From positions 124,001 to 188,000 of the forward strand of contig BJGZ01000001.1 in assembly GCA_014191195.1 (NCBI GenBank): DNA of 64,000 nt. Direction: 5' to 3'. The position numbers were made by a program, and so were the translations under genes. This DNA comes from Chlorobiota bacterium. Lineage in GTDB: Bacteria > Bacteroidota > Ignavibacteria > Kapaibacteriales > UBA961. A model generated the notes under the pieces. That model was not told the origin of the DNA. It searched no databases and saw only the letters and a program-made list of their open reading frames with translations. Below are positions 54,818 through 64,000 of the stretch, in pieces. Numbering within the stretch: position 1 is the first letter of the stretch; every line of letters starts with the position of its first letter.

Positions 54818-56683
54818 TTATTTAGCTATCACCATTTTTTTGCTGACATTCATTCCATTTATAGAAATAACAGCATGATAAATTCCCTGCGCCAAAGATC
54901 TAGTATCAATATTTAATGAATATGTACCAAATTCTTTCATACCCTGTGATACCGTCATGATTGTTCTACCCATATTATCATTTACTGTAATCAATACATT
55001 GGAATAATAAGGTACTTGATATTCTAATGAAGAATTTCCATTGCTTGGATTTGGATATGGATCTGATACTGCAAAAGCATCTTCGGTGTCTTTAGTATCA
55101 TTTTTGTCGAAATCAATGCCAACTGAAACTGGTCTGCAACCCAAAGAATCTACTGGGTATTCTATGGTTTTGGCTAATAATTTCCCATTAAATGGATAAT
55201 AAATAGTGATTTTACGCATTGTGCCAGGTTTATCATTTATATCGCAAGGAGGTGCATTATAATAAATAGTACAGCATTCATCTTTTGTAATTTCTGATGT
55301 CAAAGATCTATAAATAGAATCTAATTTTCCAGCAAAATCAACTTTGAATAATTTACCATTTGTTCTAAATGCTATACCTTTTAGATAGTTTAAGCCATCT
55401 ATACTTTCTTGCGATGAATCTAAACCTAATGCAATAATATAGACAGGGATATTATATGTTTTAACTGCATCTAAAGCAGCAAAAACAGAGAAGCTATCTG
55501 GAGGACGATTATTAACGCCATCGGTTAAAATGACAATTGCTTTTTTAGCATTATTAATATTTTTAACAGCATCAATACCTGTAATTAAAGCAGCATTAAA
55601 TGCAGTCCAACCTTCGGGATTTAATTGATTAATAGCAGTTCTCATTAAACTAGTATTCGTTGTCCAATTAAGATCTGTGCTTACAGTATCAGAAAATGAA
55701 ATAATTGTTGCAGAATCACCCTGTTTAAATTGATCAACAAATAAATTACCCGCTCTTTTAGCAGCATCTATTCTAAATGTTAAGTCATTTTCTGAAATAG
55801 GATAGGCCATACTTCCGGATCTATCGAAAATCATTGCAACTGCAATATTGCTTCTTTTTAATCCTGTTTTGCATACTACAGAATCTGGACAATAAAACAT
55901 CCCTTTGTCATATACAGCAAGGCGATTATCATTCGTAACCATATCGTTTTTGACACCATTTGCAGAATTTGTGTCTTCAATTAATATAGAAGTGTTAACT
56001 CCAATTTGTATAGTTCTTTTGATAGTATCAATCATGGTCATTTCTATACTATCGCAAATATTAAATCCAGGCTTTATTTCTTCAACAAGTACTGTTAATT
56101 CCCCTTCATTGTCTGAATTAACACTTACTTTTTTTTCTAATACATAAATATATATTGAGTCAACAATTTTAAATGAGAACTTATTCCCATTACCTTTCAC
56201 ATCGTTAACCTGATATCTATGTGAGATATCATCTACAGATTTGACAAGAGGTTGTCCTTCAAATCTAAATCCACAATCATGAAAAGGAATGACTTTAACA
56301 AAAGATTTATCAAACATTTTATTGTCCCAATAAATATCTTGTTTGAAAAAATATATTTGCTTAGGCATGCTTTCTACAGTTTGACCTTTGGAATTTACAA
56401 TGTCTTTACCTGGCCAAAATTTTGAACCATATACTGTATTTGGTATATCATATATACAGACAGCATCTGCATTATTTGTTAACTGGTCTGACCACATTCG
56501 ATATGTTCCAGTAACTGTAATTCTATAAAATTTCTTTGGATCAGTTACTGAAGTTGTTTGATACGTTTTGTCGTTCTTTGAACTAACTTTTATTGTTTCT
56601 GGAAACTGGGCATAATTTGTAATTGCTGTTAAGCATATTAAAAAAACTAAACCCAATAATTTTGTACATCTATGATAAAACAT
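54818..56683 (-). CDS. secreted von Willebrand A-domain protein with T9SS sorting domain (paralogue A)
   Basis: The 621-residue protein has a signal peptide and an N-terminal module containing YRITVTGTYRMW. A von Willebrand A domain follows from about 278, with the MIDAS motif Asp287-x-Ser289-x-Ser291, a Thr in GWTAFNAAL and Asp in ILTDG. The C-terminal type A sorting domain starts at PYPNPSNGNSSLEY and ends SKKMVIAK. Von Willebrand domains bind ligands through a metal ion, so a surface or matrix role is likely. A paralogue with the same layout starts 39 bp beyond the far end of this gene. Confidence 0.85.
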   Translation of the reverse strand: MFYHRCTKLLGLVFLICLTAITNYAQFPETIKVSSKNDKTYQTTSVTDPKKFYRITVTGTYRMWSDQLTNNADAVCIYDIPNTVYGSKFWPGKDIVNSKGQTVESMPKQIYFFKQDIYWDNKMFDKSFVKVIPFHDCGFRFEGQPLVKSVDDISHRYQVNDVKGNGNKFSFKIVDSIYIYVLEKKVSVNSDNEGELTVLVEEIKPGFNICDSIEMTMIDTIKRTIQIGVNTSILIEDTNSANGVKNDMVTNDNRLAVYDKGMFYCPDSVVCKTGLKRSNIAVAMIFDRSGSMAYPISENDLTFRIDAAKRAGNLFVDQFKQGDSATIISFSDTVSTDLNWTTNTSLMRTAINQLNPEGWTAFNAALITGIDAVKNINNAKKAIVILTDGVNNRPPDSFSVFAALDAVKTYNIPVYIIALGLDSSQESIDGLNYLKGIAFRTNGKLFKVDFAGKLDSIYRSLTSEITKDECCTIYYNAPPCDINDKPGTMRKITIYYPFNGKLLAKTIEYPVDSLGCRPVSVGIDFDKNDTKDTEDAFAVSDPYPNPSNGNSSLEYQVPYYSNVLITVNDNMGRTIMTVSQGMKEFGTYSLNIDTRSLAQGIYHAVISINGMNVSKKMVIAK

Positions 56684-56721
56684 ATTATTACCCTATGTCT
56701 AAGTATTGTTAATGATTATTA

Positions 56722-58659
56722 TTATTTCTTTTTGAAAATTTTCTTTCTGAAGATATTTCCATTTGCTTCGATGGCTATATCATACACACCAGGCTTTAAT
56801 CCTTTTAACTCGATATTTGAACTATATATACCTGGTATTTGATTAAATTCCTGAGTATTCATTACCTTTTTTCCTGAAGCATCTAATACATATAGTTTGA
56901 TAAAGGCGGAATGTTTTAGTTCATAAGAAATAGAGGCAATATCATAACCAGACACAAAAATTGGTTTTTGGATAATGATTGGAGAAGTAGAATTCATCAA
57001 GCCCTTTTCTGTATCTTTTTTATCTATTTCCAGACGTTTAACAATAATCACTTTTGTTAAAATTGAATCACCCAATGGATAGAAAATTGTTATTGTATCT
57101 TCAGTTGTTTTAGAGGAATCTTGTTGAAAATCAACTTTGATAGTGCAACATTCATCATCTGAAATTTCTATTTTTATTTCATTATATATACTATCAATGG
57201 CTTTAGCATTGTTTGCATCATAATATTTTCCAAAAGATATTAATGAAACCATTCTCAATGAATCTTTTTGACGAATTTCTAATCGTTCTAATTCTGTCAA
57301 ACTTGGATCTGTGATCACCTTTTTATTGCTTAAACCTAATCCAATCGTATAAATTTTAAGCCTTCCATAAGTAGGAGAAGAAATAATATCATGAAGTTTT
57401 TTATAATCAGAGCCATCTTTATATAGATTATTATACCCATCTGTTAATACAATGATTGCTTTATTTTGTTTGTTAATTTCTTTCATTTTGTCAATTGCTT
57501 TAATAACTGCTTCGCAAAAAGCTGTTTGCCCCTTTAACACTTTACTTTTATCATAAATAGCATTTACAGCATTTTTCAGTTGAGTGGTATCGCCTGTCCA
57601 ATTTCTATCAATTGTTACATCATCCGAAAATGTCATTAAAAACGCTGTGTCACCCTTTGTCATTTTACCGATAAATGAATTGCAAGCAATTTGTGCAGAT
57701 TCAATTCTATTTTTCGTTAACCCTTCTTTTGTGCTATCAAGAATTGCCCCCATACTGCCAGATCGATCTATGATTAAGCCTACCCCAAAATTTTTCCCTG
57801 GTGCTGTACAATCTATTTTATAAGGACAATAAAATCGTCCATTCACATTAATCCCCAATGGTCCTTTATGTTCATCAGATTTTGTTGCATCAAAATCTTT
57901 TAAAAGGTTCTTCTTAATTGTCCCATTATTTTGATTAATTTCTAATAAAGCTGCCCCAAACTTAAAGCCAATAATTTTTTTAGTAATTGAATCTATTAAT
58001 GTTATTGGATTTCCACATACATCAATAGTTGTACTAGATAATTCCTCTACTGTAACTTTTATTTGCCCTGAATTATTCGAATAATATGCTCTTGGCCCCT
58101 TATCCTGATTTAAATAATCTATCAAAGAATCAATAATCTCTAAAGCTAGTGGTTTGTCTGCACCTTCAATATTTAAAGTATAGCTATGTGATGAATTATA
58201 ACCAGAATTCGGAAGAGGATTTCCATCGATTCTAAAGCCTGTCCACTTATTAAAATTATATGAACAAATTAATGGCTGTAAAAACTCAAATTGTTTTTGA
58301 AGATAATTTGTTGTGTCACCAACCCATTTAGGCAAAACACATACATCATATGTATTTGAATTAAATGTAATCCTCTCTGGTGGCCATCGTAATTTTTCAA
58401 GTTCATCTTGTGGTGCTTTATAAATATATGCTCCATCAATCCCCGTACTATCCACTGTGTTCCACATTGAATAAGTTCCCTGAACAATAACTCGATACCT
58501 TTTTCCCTTTATTAAGGTATCTGTAATAACTTTATTCCCAAAAGTATTTGCCCTTACAATGTAATCCTTCTTTGCCTGAGCAAAGATATTGCTTGTGCTA
58601 CAAAAAGCACTGCAACAAATAAGTGCGACCAAGAAATATCGCAGTAAAGCATAATGCAT
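56722..58659 (-). CDS. secreted von Willebrand A-domain protein (paralogue B)
   Basis: The 645-residue protein mirrors paralogue A: signal peptide, YRVIVQGTYSMW module, von Willebrand A domain with MIDAS Asp298-x-Ser300-x-Ser302 and VLTDG, and a C-terminal domain ending GIYSSNIELKGLKPGVYDIAI. This end resembles a T9SS sorting domain but is more divergent. The ATG at 58659 follows an in-frame TTG at 58665. It probably shares a transcript with paralogue A, 38 bp downstream. The pair looks like a tandem duplication. Confidence 0.85.
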   Translation of the reverse strand: MHYALLRYFLVALICCSAFCSTSNIFAQAKKDYIVRANTFGNKVITDTLIKGKRYRVIVQGTYSMWNTVDSTGIDGAYIYKAPQDELEKLRWPPERITFNSNTYDVCVLPKWVGDTTNYLQKQFEFLQPLICSYNFNKWTGFRIDGNPLPNSGYNSSHSYTLNIEGADKPLALEIIDSLIDYLNQDKGPRAYYSNNSGQIKVTVEELSSTTIDVCGNPITLIDSITKKIIGFKFGAALLEINQNNGTIKKNLLKDFDATKSDEHKGPLGINVNGRFYCPYKIDCTAPGKNFGVGLIIDRSGSMGAILDSTKEGLTKNRIESAQIACNSFIGKMTKGDTAFLMTFSDDVTIDRNWTGDTTQLKNAVNAIYDKSKVLKGQTAFCEAVIKAIDKMKEINKQNKAIIVLTDGYNNLYKDGSDYKKLHDIISSPTYGRLKIYTIGLGLSNKKVITDPSLTELERLEIRQKDSLRMVSLISFGKYYDANNAKAIDSIYNEIKIEISDDECCTIKVDFQQDSSKTTEDTITIFYPLGDSILTKVIIVKRLEIDKKDTEKGLMNSTSPIIIQKPIFVSGYDIASISYELKHSAFIKLYVLDASGKKVMNTQEFNQIPGIYSSNIELKGLKPGVYDIAIEANGNIFRKKIFKKK

Positions 58660-59413
58660 AATCAACCCATTATTATATATAAAAATATGTTACTAGTATT
58701 TGCTAATTCAAGCTTGTTATTATATCAGCAAACAGCTGTTCCACTATAAGTGTTCTGTAAAAAATTAAATGTCAAAGTAAAACCCTGTACCACCAACCGT
58801 ATGTTTTTTTATCTGTTATTTACACTACAAACATATAATGTGCCAAAACAAATAATACTAGGTAACAAAACATTTAATAAAAACAAGAATATTATCTAAT
58901 ATATTGATATATAATGACTTAAGCTTTTTAGTTAAATTTCTTAGTATTAGAAGTGTTTAAGTATTGATTAAGTGATTGCTACGATATTGATCTATAATTT
59001 TACCTAAAAATGAGGCTACGTAGTGTATTGAAAATTCCACACTTTACACATTGTTTACAGGGTGAATACATTCATATTTACAGATCAAGAAGAAGTAAAA
59101 AATAAAAAAGGTATTAATGTAAAAAAATTGTGCAATTATTCTTTATGTGGATACGTCATAGGCACAACAGTTCATGAAAAGTGATCGATTTTTAAAACTG
59201 CATGCTTTTTTGGTGGATTATTATTGAAGATGTAAGGAACAGCGCATTGATTTGTCTGTGCATATAGATGAAGTATACACCAATACAGATTCATTATTGA
59301 TAATTGAATTGCTCCCGCTTCCCACCTTTTCACCATCACGAAGCAAAAGAATGTTGAATCACCACACTTCATTCATGTAGAGTTTCAATTATTATCTTCT
59401 GATAAGATATACA
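58660..59413. other. long AT-rich gap; only a doubtful broken frame
   Basis: The stretch is AT-rich and holds no gene I can support. On the plus strand a frame from ATG 59174 runs 17 codons to a TGA and then stays open for about 50 codons, to a TAG near 59378; on the minus strand a 66-codon frame covers part of it. Neither shows a domain. It probably contains the upstream region of paralogue B. Confidence 0.3.
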
Positions 59414-59458
59414 AAATACCCTCATATATATGGCAAAAGCCAATATATGAGGGTATTT
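59414..59458. terminator. long hairpin terminator beyond the cytochrome c gene
   Basis: A perfect 16-bp stem (arms 59414-59429 and 59443-59458, core TACCCTCATATAT) encloses a smaller TGGC/GCCA hairpin. It lies 19 bp beyond the cytochrome c stop and has T-rich flanks on both sides. Confidence 0.85.
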
Positions 59459-59477
59459 ATTTTTATGTAGATGAGGA

Positions 59478-59912
59478 TTATTTTTTTGCAATTTTTCTAA
59501 TCTTTTTCACATCTGCTTCAGAAACAATTCCGCCATTATTTCCCCAGCTATTAAGTACATAAGTAATAACAGAGGCAGCATCTGCATCTGTGTATTTAGC
59601 AGGCAATGACGTCATAACATTATTAAACTTTTTGCCATTTACAGTGATTGCACCTTTTAAACCATTTGATACATTGTCAATAATGGTTTTAACACCTTTT
59701 GTTTTGATATAATCAGAACCTGCCAAAGGAGGATAGACAGTTGATAGACCTTGCCCGGTAGCCTGATGACATGTTTTGCAGTATTCATTGTAAACAGCGC
59801 CACCACGTTTCATCAGAGCGGCTTTATCTGGTGCTGCAGCTTTTACTACAAACAGAGAACAAAAGATTGCAATAAGGGCAATCGGAGTAATTTTTGAATA
59901 ATTTCCGAACAT
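59478..59912 (-). CDS. exported monoheme cytochrome c
   Basis: The 144-residue protein has a signal peptide and one heme motif, Cys-Lys-Thr-Cys-His, at about residues 46-50. It also has class I features downstream (YPPLAGSDYI and an axial-Met candidate in the VMTSLPAKYTD segment). It would carry electrons in the periplasm. It lies just downstream of decayed cbb3-oxidase genes, so it may once have belonged to that cluster; it is itself intact. Confidence 0.9.
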   Translation of the reverse strand: MFGNYSKITPIALIAIFCSLFVVKAAAPDKAALMKRGGAVYNEYCKTCHQATGQGLSTVYPPLAGSDYIKTKGVKTIIDNVSNGLKGAITVNGKKFNNVMTSLPAKYTDADAASVITYVLNSWGNNGGIVSEADVKKIRKIAKK

Positions 59913-59945
59913 CGGAAGTCTCCATTAAGTGAATATGAAAAAATA

Positions 59946-60122
59946 CTATTTTGAATTTCTAGAATTATCTGGTACACAGCAAGAATGATGCTTGTTTGTT
60001 TGTAAACTATTTTGACTTGTATAATTTTTTGTCATATTGATAGTAGAAGGTAGAATTGGGCTTATATCTGGTATGCCCAAAGCCAAACCTCTTGTGATAA
60101 ACAAGATTGCGATAGTAATAGT
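59946..60122 (-). pseudogene. 3' fragment of a SafE/TauE-type membrane protein gene
   Basis: A 58-codon frame on the minus strand reads a peptide with ILFITRGLALGIPDISP and a late HHSCC, ending at TAG. The ILFI-x-RGL-x-LGIP-x-x-SP string closely resembles the last helix and C-terminus of the SafE/TauE-like proteins that follow ccoG-ccoH in Bacteroidota cbb3 clusters. The first three-quarters of the gene is missing. It joins the ccoG fragment at 60125 out of frame (+2). Confidence 0.6.
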
Positions 60123-60124
60123 TG

Positions 60125-60223
60125 CCTAGCATAAATCCATTTTCTACTACCATCAATAGCTATGCTTGTAAGTTCATTTTGATATTTTTCTATATCATGT
60201 TCTGGTAAGTTTATAATCGACAT
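60125..60223 (-). pseudogene. 5' fragment of ccoG (cbb3 oxidase assembly ferredoxin)
   Basis: An ATG at 60223 sits 7 bp after a strong GGAGGGA site. The first 33 codons read a peptide containing NLPEHD, LTSI and GSRKWIYAR, in the order found at the N-terminus of CcoG/FixG in Bacteroidota. The match then stops, and the next bases read as the SafE-type fragment in another frame. Translation in the ccoG frame would end after 53 codons. No ferredoxin motifs remain. It looks like a deletion scar. Confidence 0.6.
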
Positions 60224-60371
60224 AGTGTAATCCCTCCATGAATTACATAATGTGATACATTTAAAAAACTAAGACATTACAAAAATCTTTGGTTTTCCCG
60301 CTGTTAACAATGATTTTTGTCATATTGCATTGCAATGTTATTACTATACCATCAATTTGTTGGAAAAATAC

Positions 60372-61634
60372 ATGAATAAAGCTCCTTTCACTTTATTACT
60401 TGCTGAATCTTTAGGGATTGATGCACGATTATATCCTTTCACGATTACACATTCATCGTGGGAGCTTTTTGCTGGATGTAAAAGAATATTTGAAATATAT
60501 AAAGATGGGATGTCTGGATTTTCTTTATGCTATGCCGGTAGACTATTACAAAAACAGTCTTTTTTTGAGCAGGAGCACATCATACAAAATATGATGGATA
60601 CTTTTCAAAACCCTGTTTTAGTATTAAGAGCAGAGATACTTCCTGAACAAACATTGATGCTAAATTTGCGCAGAATGGCCATTGATGGCTCTCAATCTTT
60701 TCATATTACTGATACCAATAATAACACTATTGGTATATATCTGGTGAATACATCTGAGATTAATGAAATAGATCAATTTGCTCCTAGCTTTGAAGAAATA
60801 ATTGCACATGTACAACTTGATAGGCTTCCTGTATGCTCATTATCTGTTAAAAGAATAGATTATGTATGGCAAATAATTCCTGAATTACAACAGATGATAG
60901 AAGAGACATCTTTTTCTTTTAAAAAACCAGAATTACAAGATATCCCTGATCATATTTTTTGTTTACATAAACATAATATTATACTTGGTGAGCAAGTGAA
61001 ATTGATGCCAGGAACTGTATTGGATGCTTCTGAAGGACCTATTATCATGTGTGATAATGTTCAAATAATGCCTCATTCATTTATACAAGGCCCCTGCTTT
61101 ATTGGAAAAAACAGCATTATAAAAGCAGGCTCTCAGATTTATGGAAAAACTGTTATTGGCCCTTTTTGTAAGATTGGTGGCGAAATTGAAAATTCAGTTT
61201 TTCATGGTTATAGCAATAAACAACATAGTGGTTTTATTGGGCATTCTTATATTGGAGAATGGGTGAATTTGGGTGCTTTGACAACAACTTCAGATTTGAA
61301 AAATACATATGGAAATATAGAAGTATCTGTGCTGGGCAGAAAGATCAATACTAATATGAAGTTCTTGGGTCTTATTTGTGGAGACCATACCAAAACAGCA
61401 ATTGGCACATTGTTTTCAACAGGAACGATTATAGGTGTTTGTTCTTCGATACATAAACCTAATGTTCAACCATCAAAAGAAATTCCATCTTTTTCATGGG
61501 GTGAAAAAGGGATTCAATATATGTTTGAAAAGGCTATTCAAGTAGCAGAAATAGTGATGGCTAGAAGAGGGAAGGCATTGACAGAAGCGCATATCTCTAT
61601 ATTGCAATCAGAATATAAAAAAAGCTCATATTAA
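60372..61634 (+). CDS. GlmU-like putative sugar nucleotidyltransferase
   Basis: The 420-residue protein starts with FTLLLAESLGIDARLYPFT (a degenerate nucleotidyltransferase domain) and runs to about residue 190. A left-handed beta-helix of hexapeptide repeats follows (about 215-370; I-x-G-x-x and GPC-F-I-G-K-N-S-I). This is the GlmU-like family common in Bacteroidota, lacking part of the classic nucleotidyltransferase motifs. It probably transfers acyl or nucleotidyl groups to sugars for envelope synthesis. The ATG at 60372 is preferred; one at 60330 adds 14 residues. It is divergent from the ccoG remnant. Confidence 0.85.
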   Translation: MNKAPFTLLLAESLGIDARLYPFTITHSSWELFAGCKRIFEIYKDGMSGFSLCYAGRLLQKQSFFEQEHIIQNMMDTFQNPVLVLRAEILPEQTLMLNLRRMAIDGSQSFHITDTNNNTIGIYLVNTSEINEIDQFAPSFEEIIAHVQLDRLPVCSLSVKRIDYVWQIIPELQQMIEETSFSFKKPELQDIPDHIFCLHKHNIILGEQVKLMPGTVLDASEGPIIMCDNVQIMPHSFIQGPCFIGKNSIIKAGSQIYGKTVIGPFCKIGGEIENSVFHGYSNKQHSGFIGHSYIGEWVNLGALTTTSDLKNTYGNIEVSVLGRKINTNMKFLGLICGDHTKTAIGTLFSTGTIIGVCSSIHKPNVQPSKEIPSFSWGEKGIQYMFEKAIQVAEIVMARRGKALTEAHISILQSEYKKSSY

Positions 61635-61740
61635 TTACAATCAGATTTAATCAATTATTGGCATAATCATTGCAGGCTTAAGCTTAGGGTTGGGATTGTT
61701 ATTAATCACATGTTCCAGCCAAATTAAAGTTATACAGATA

Positions 61741-61883
61741 TATACAGAAATATTTTCCCTTAGGTCTGATGCTTCCCATCCAATGCTGCAAAACCTGAAT
61801 GGTTTACTTGCATCAGATCCTTCTTCCCCAAGAAGGCACAGTCCCCGCGAACACTTCCCTAGTTCGCGGAGGATTTGTGTATA
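61741..61883. ncRNA. candidate structured RNA element (multi-branch fold), family unknown
   Basis: A closing stem pairs TATACAGAAAT (61741-61751) with ATTTGTGTATA (61873-61883), one G-G mismatch. Inside are TCTGATGC/GCATCAGA (61765-61772 with 61810-61817), AAACC/GGTTT (61791-61805), CCTTCTT/AAGAAGG (61819-61836) and CCGCGAAC/GTTCGCGG (61845-61869). The inner stems are perfect. The element lies in the 307-bp convergent gap between the GlmU-like gene and atpC. Strand is unknown. No known riboswitch consensus was fully matched. Confidence 0.5.
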
Positions 61884-61891
61884 AAAAAGAA

Positions 61892-61925
61892 AAAGGCCGT
61901 CAATATGATACTATTGGCGGCCTTT
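61892..61925 (-). terminator. intrinsic terminator after atpC
   Basis: AAAGGCCG and CGGCCTTT arms, extended by CAATA/TATTG-type pairing with one wobble, form a 13-15-bp stem. On the minus strand it is followed by a T-rich tail. It lies 17 bp beyond the atpC stop. Confidence 0.85.
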
Positions 61926-61941
61926 TACTATATACTCAATT

Positions 61942-62358
61942 CTAATCTTGTTTTTTTGATACTCTAATTCTATTTTCTTGTATAGCAATTAATCTTTTTA
62001 ATTCTTCTCTTTGGCCAATGGCTTGGGTATTTTCAAGTTGTGTTTTAAGAGATGAAACAATTGACAAAGCAGATTCGGCATCAATTATAGAAGACGCCTC
62101 GGCTGTTTCTACTACTACAGATACTTTGTTACGTAATACTTCGGCAAAACCACCTTCTGTAGCATAATATATCTGAGTATTATCATTATTAATGATTTTT
62201 ATTGCGCCGATGTCTAAAGCAGAAACAATAGCAGCATGATTATATAGCACTTGAAATGGAGATTGAGCACCCGGTAAAGAAACAGCAGAGCATGTTCCAC
62301 TAAAAATAATTTTTTGCGGTGTTACTATATCGATTTCAAGAAGACGTTCAGAAGACAT
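61942..62358 (-). CDS. atpC: F-type ATP synthase epsilon subunit
   Basis: The 138-residue protein has an N-terminal beta sandwich (LEIDIVTPQKIIFSGTCSAVSLPGAQSPFQVLYNHAAIVSALDIG) and a C-terminal two-helix part (about 90-135). Epsilon couples the rotor to F1 and can inhibit ATP hydrolysis. It follows atpD by 45 bp. Normal length, ending before a terminator. Confidence 0.95.
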   Translation of the reverse strand: MSSERLLEIDIVTPQKIIFSGTCSAVSLPGAQSPFQVLYNHAAIVSALDIGAIKIINNDNTQIYYATEGGFAEVLRNKVSVVVETAEASSIIDAESALSIVSSLKTQLENTQAIGQREELKRLIAIQENRIRVSKKQD

Positions 62359-62403
62359 ATGGATATTTAATTATAAGGTACAAGAATTTACTAATCTATA
62401 ATG

Positions 62404-63837
<1,434 letters not shown>

Positions 63838-63867
63838 TTAAAGCGTAATATTCAATTAATAATCTGG

Positions 63868-63898
63868 CAAAATTACGAAAGTTGTTTCACAGAGCAAA
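63868..63898 (-). promoter_or_regulatory. consensus promoter of atpDC
   Basis: On the minus strand TTTG (63898-63895), exactly 19 bp and TAATTTTG (63875-63868) match TTTG-N19-TANNTTTG without a mismatch. The leader before atpD would be about 50 bases. Confidence 0.75.
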
Positions 63899-64000
63899 GG
63901 ATTAGAACATATCTCTTTATTAATTAGTGAAAAATGATGTATTATGTAAATATATTTTTATACACTTCTAAATTTATAAGCAAAAACCTTATTATTTTTG

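Noticed and set aside
59172-59372. 66-codon minus-strand frame
   Set aside because: No ribosome-binding site, odd composition (many Cys and Trp) and no domain; it overlaps the doubtful plus-strand frame.
61741-61883. TPP, cobalamin or FMN riboswitch on the minus strand
   Set aside because: Short strings such as GGGAAG, CAGACC and AAATCC recall these classes, but CTGAGA, ACCTGAT, the B12 box and GGTGNAATTCC are absent or out of order, and no target gene follows on that strand.
61690-61884. 64-codon plus-strand frame
   Set aside because: It covers the structured element exactly; its Ser/Pro/Arg composition comes from the GC-rich stems, not from coding.

Overview
The window reads as one contiguous stretch of chromosome from a low-GC, Gram-negative bacterium of the Bacteroidota/Chlorobiota (FCB) group, possibly near Kapabacteria or Ignavibacteria; the species cannot be named from sequence alone. 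Evidence for the group: near-perfect TTTG-N19-TANNTTTG promoters at three loci, a PorX-type response regulator, secreted proteins that look like type IX secretion (T9SS) cargo, a bacillithiol gene (bshC), an ASPIC/UnbV-VCBS exported protein, a HYC_CC_PP/TonB-receptor pair, and ATP synthase beta/epsilon genes standing apart from the other subunits. No insertion sequence, phage, integron or CRISPR array was seen. Nearly all of it is housekeeping and cell-envelope sequence.

Layout. 0-6 kb: nitroreductase (cut by the window edge), a membrane Fe-S oxidoreductase and a large VCBS protein. 6-8.2 kb: purS-purQ-tatA-tatA/B-DUF5683 operon. 8.4-13.1 kb: a methyltransferase, a helix-hairpin-helix envelope protein and a MATE exporter. 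13.1-16.7 kb: porX-tsaE-tatD operon, in which tatD runs in frame into a signal peptide plus a barrel-like envelope protein. 17-22.3 kb: dxr, an exported protein, rlmN and an OmpA-family protein. 22.5-30.5 kb: tag, a CAT-anticodon tRNA, envelope and peptidoglycan proteins, enoyl-CoA hydratase and a peptide-binding lipoprotein. 30.5-38.2 kb: dnaN, HPr, gmhA, comEC, a double amidohydrolase, tRNA-Asp and tRNA-Ala. 38.4-46.4 kb: CNNM protein, Cys-rich protein plus TonB receptor, ribE, bshC, polyprenyl synthase, tatC. 46.4-52.3 kb: dnaA, smpB, SpoU methyltransferase, hrcA, nuoJK. 52.3-58.7 kb: three large secreted proteins, two of them paralogous von Willebrand A proteins. 59.4-64 kb: cytochrome c, a GlmU-like protein and atpDC.

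Three observations stand out. First, decayed pieces of a cbb3 cytochrome-oxidase cluster lie in two places: a ccoG start joined out of frame to the end of a SafE/TauE-type gene at 59.9-60.2 kb, and a ccoO-like tail overlapping the end of tag at 22.5 kb. Second, an unassigned element of about 143 bp at 61.74-61.88 kb can fold into a closed multi-branch RNA structure. Third, the TatD nuclease is fused in frame to a secreted envelope protein, with possible internal starts. PorX, Tat components and the probable T9SS cargo together point to an organism with a large exported proteome.
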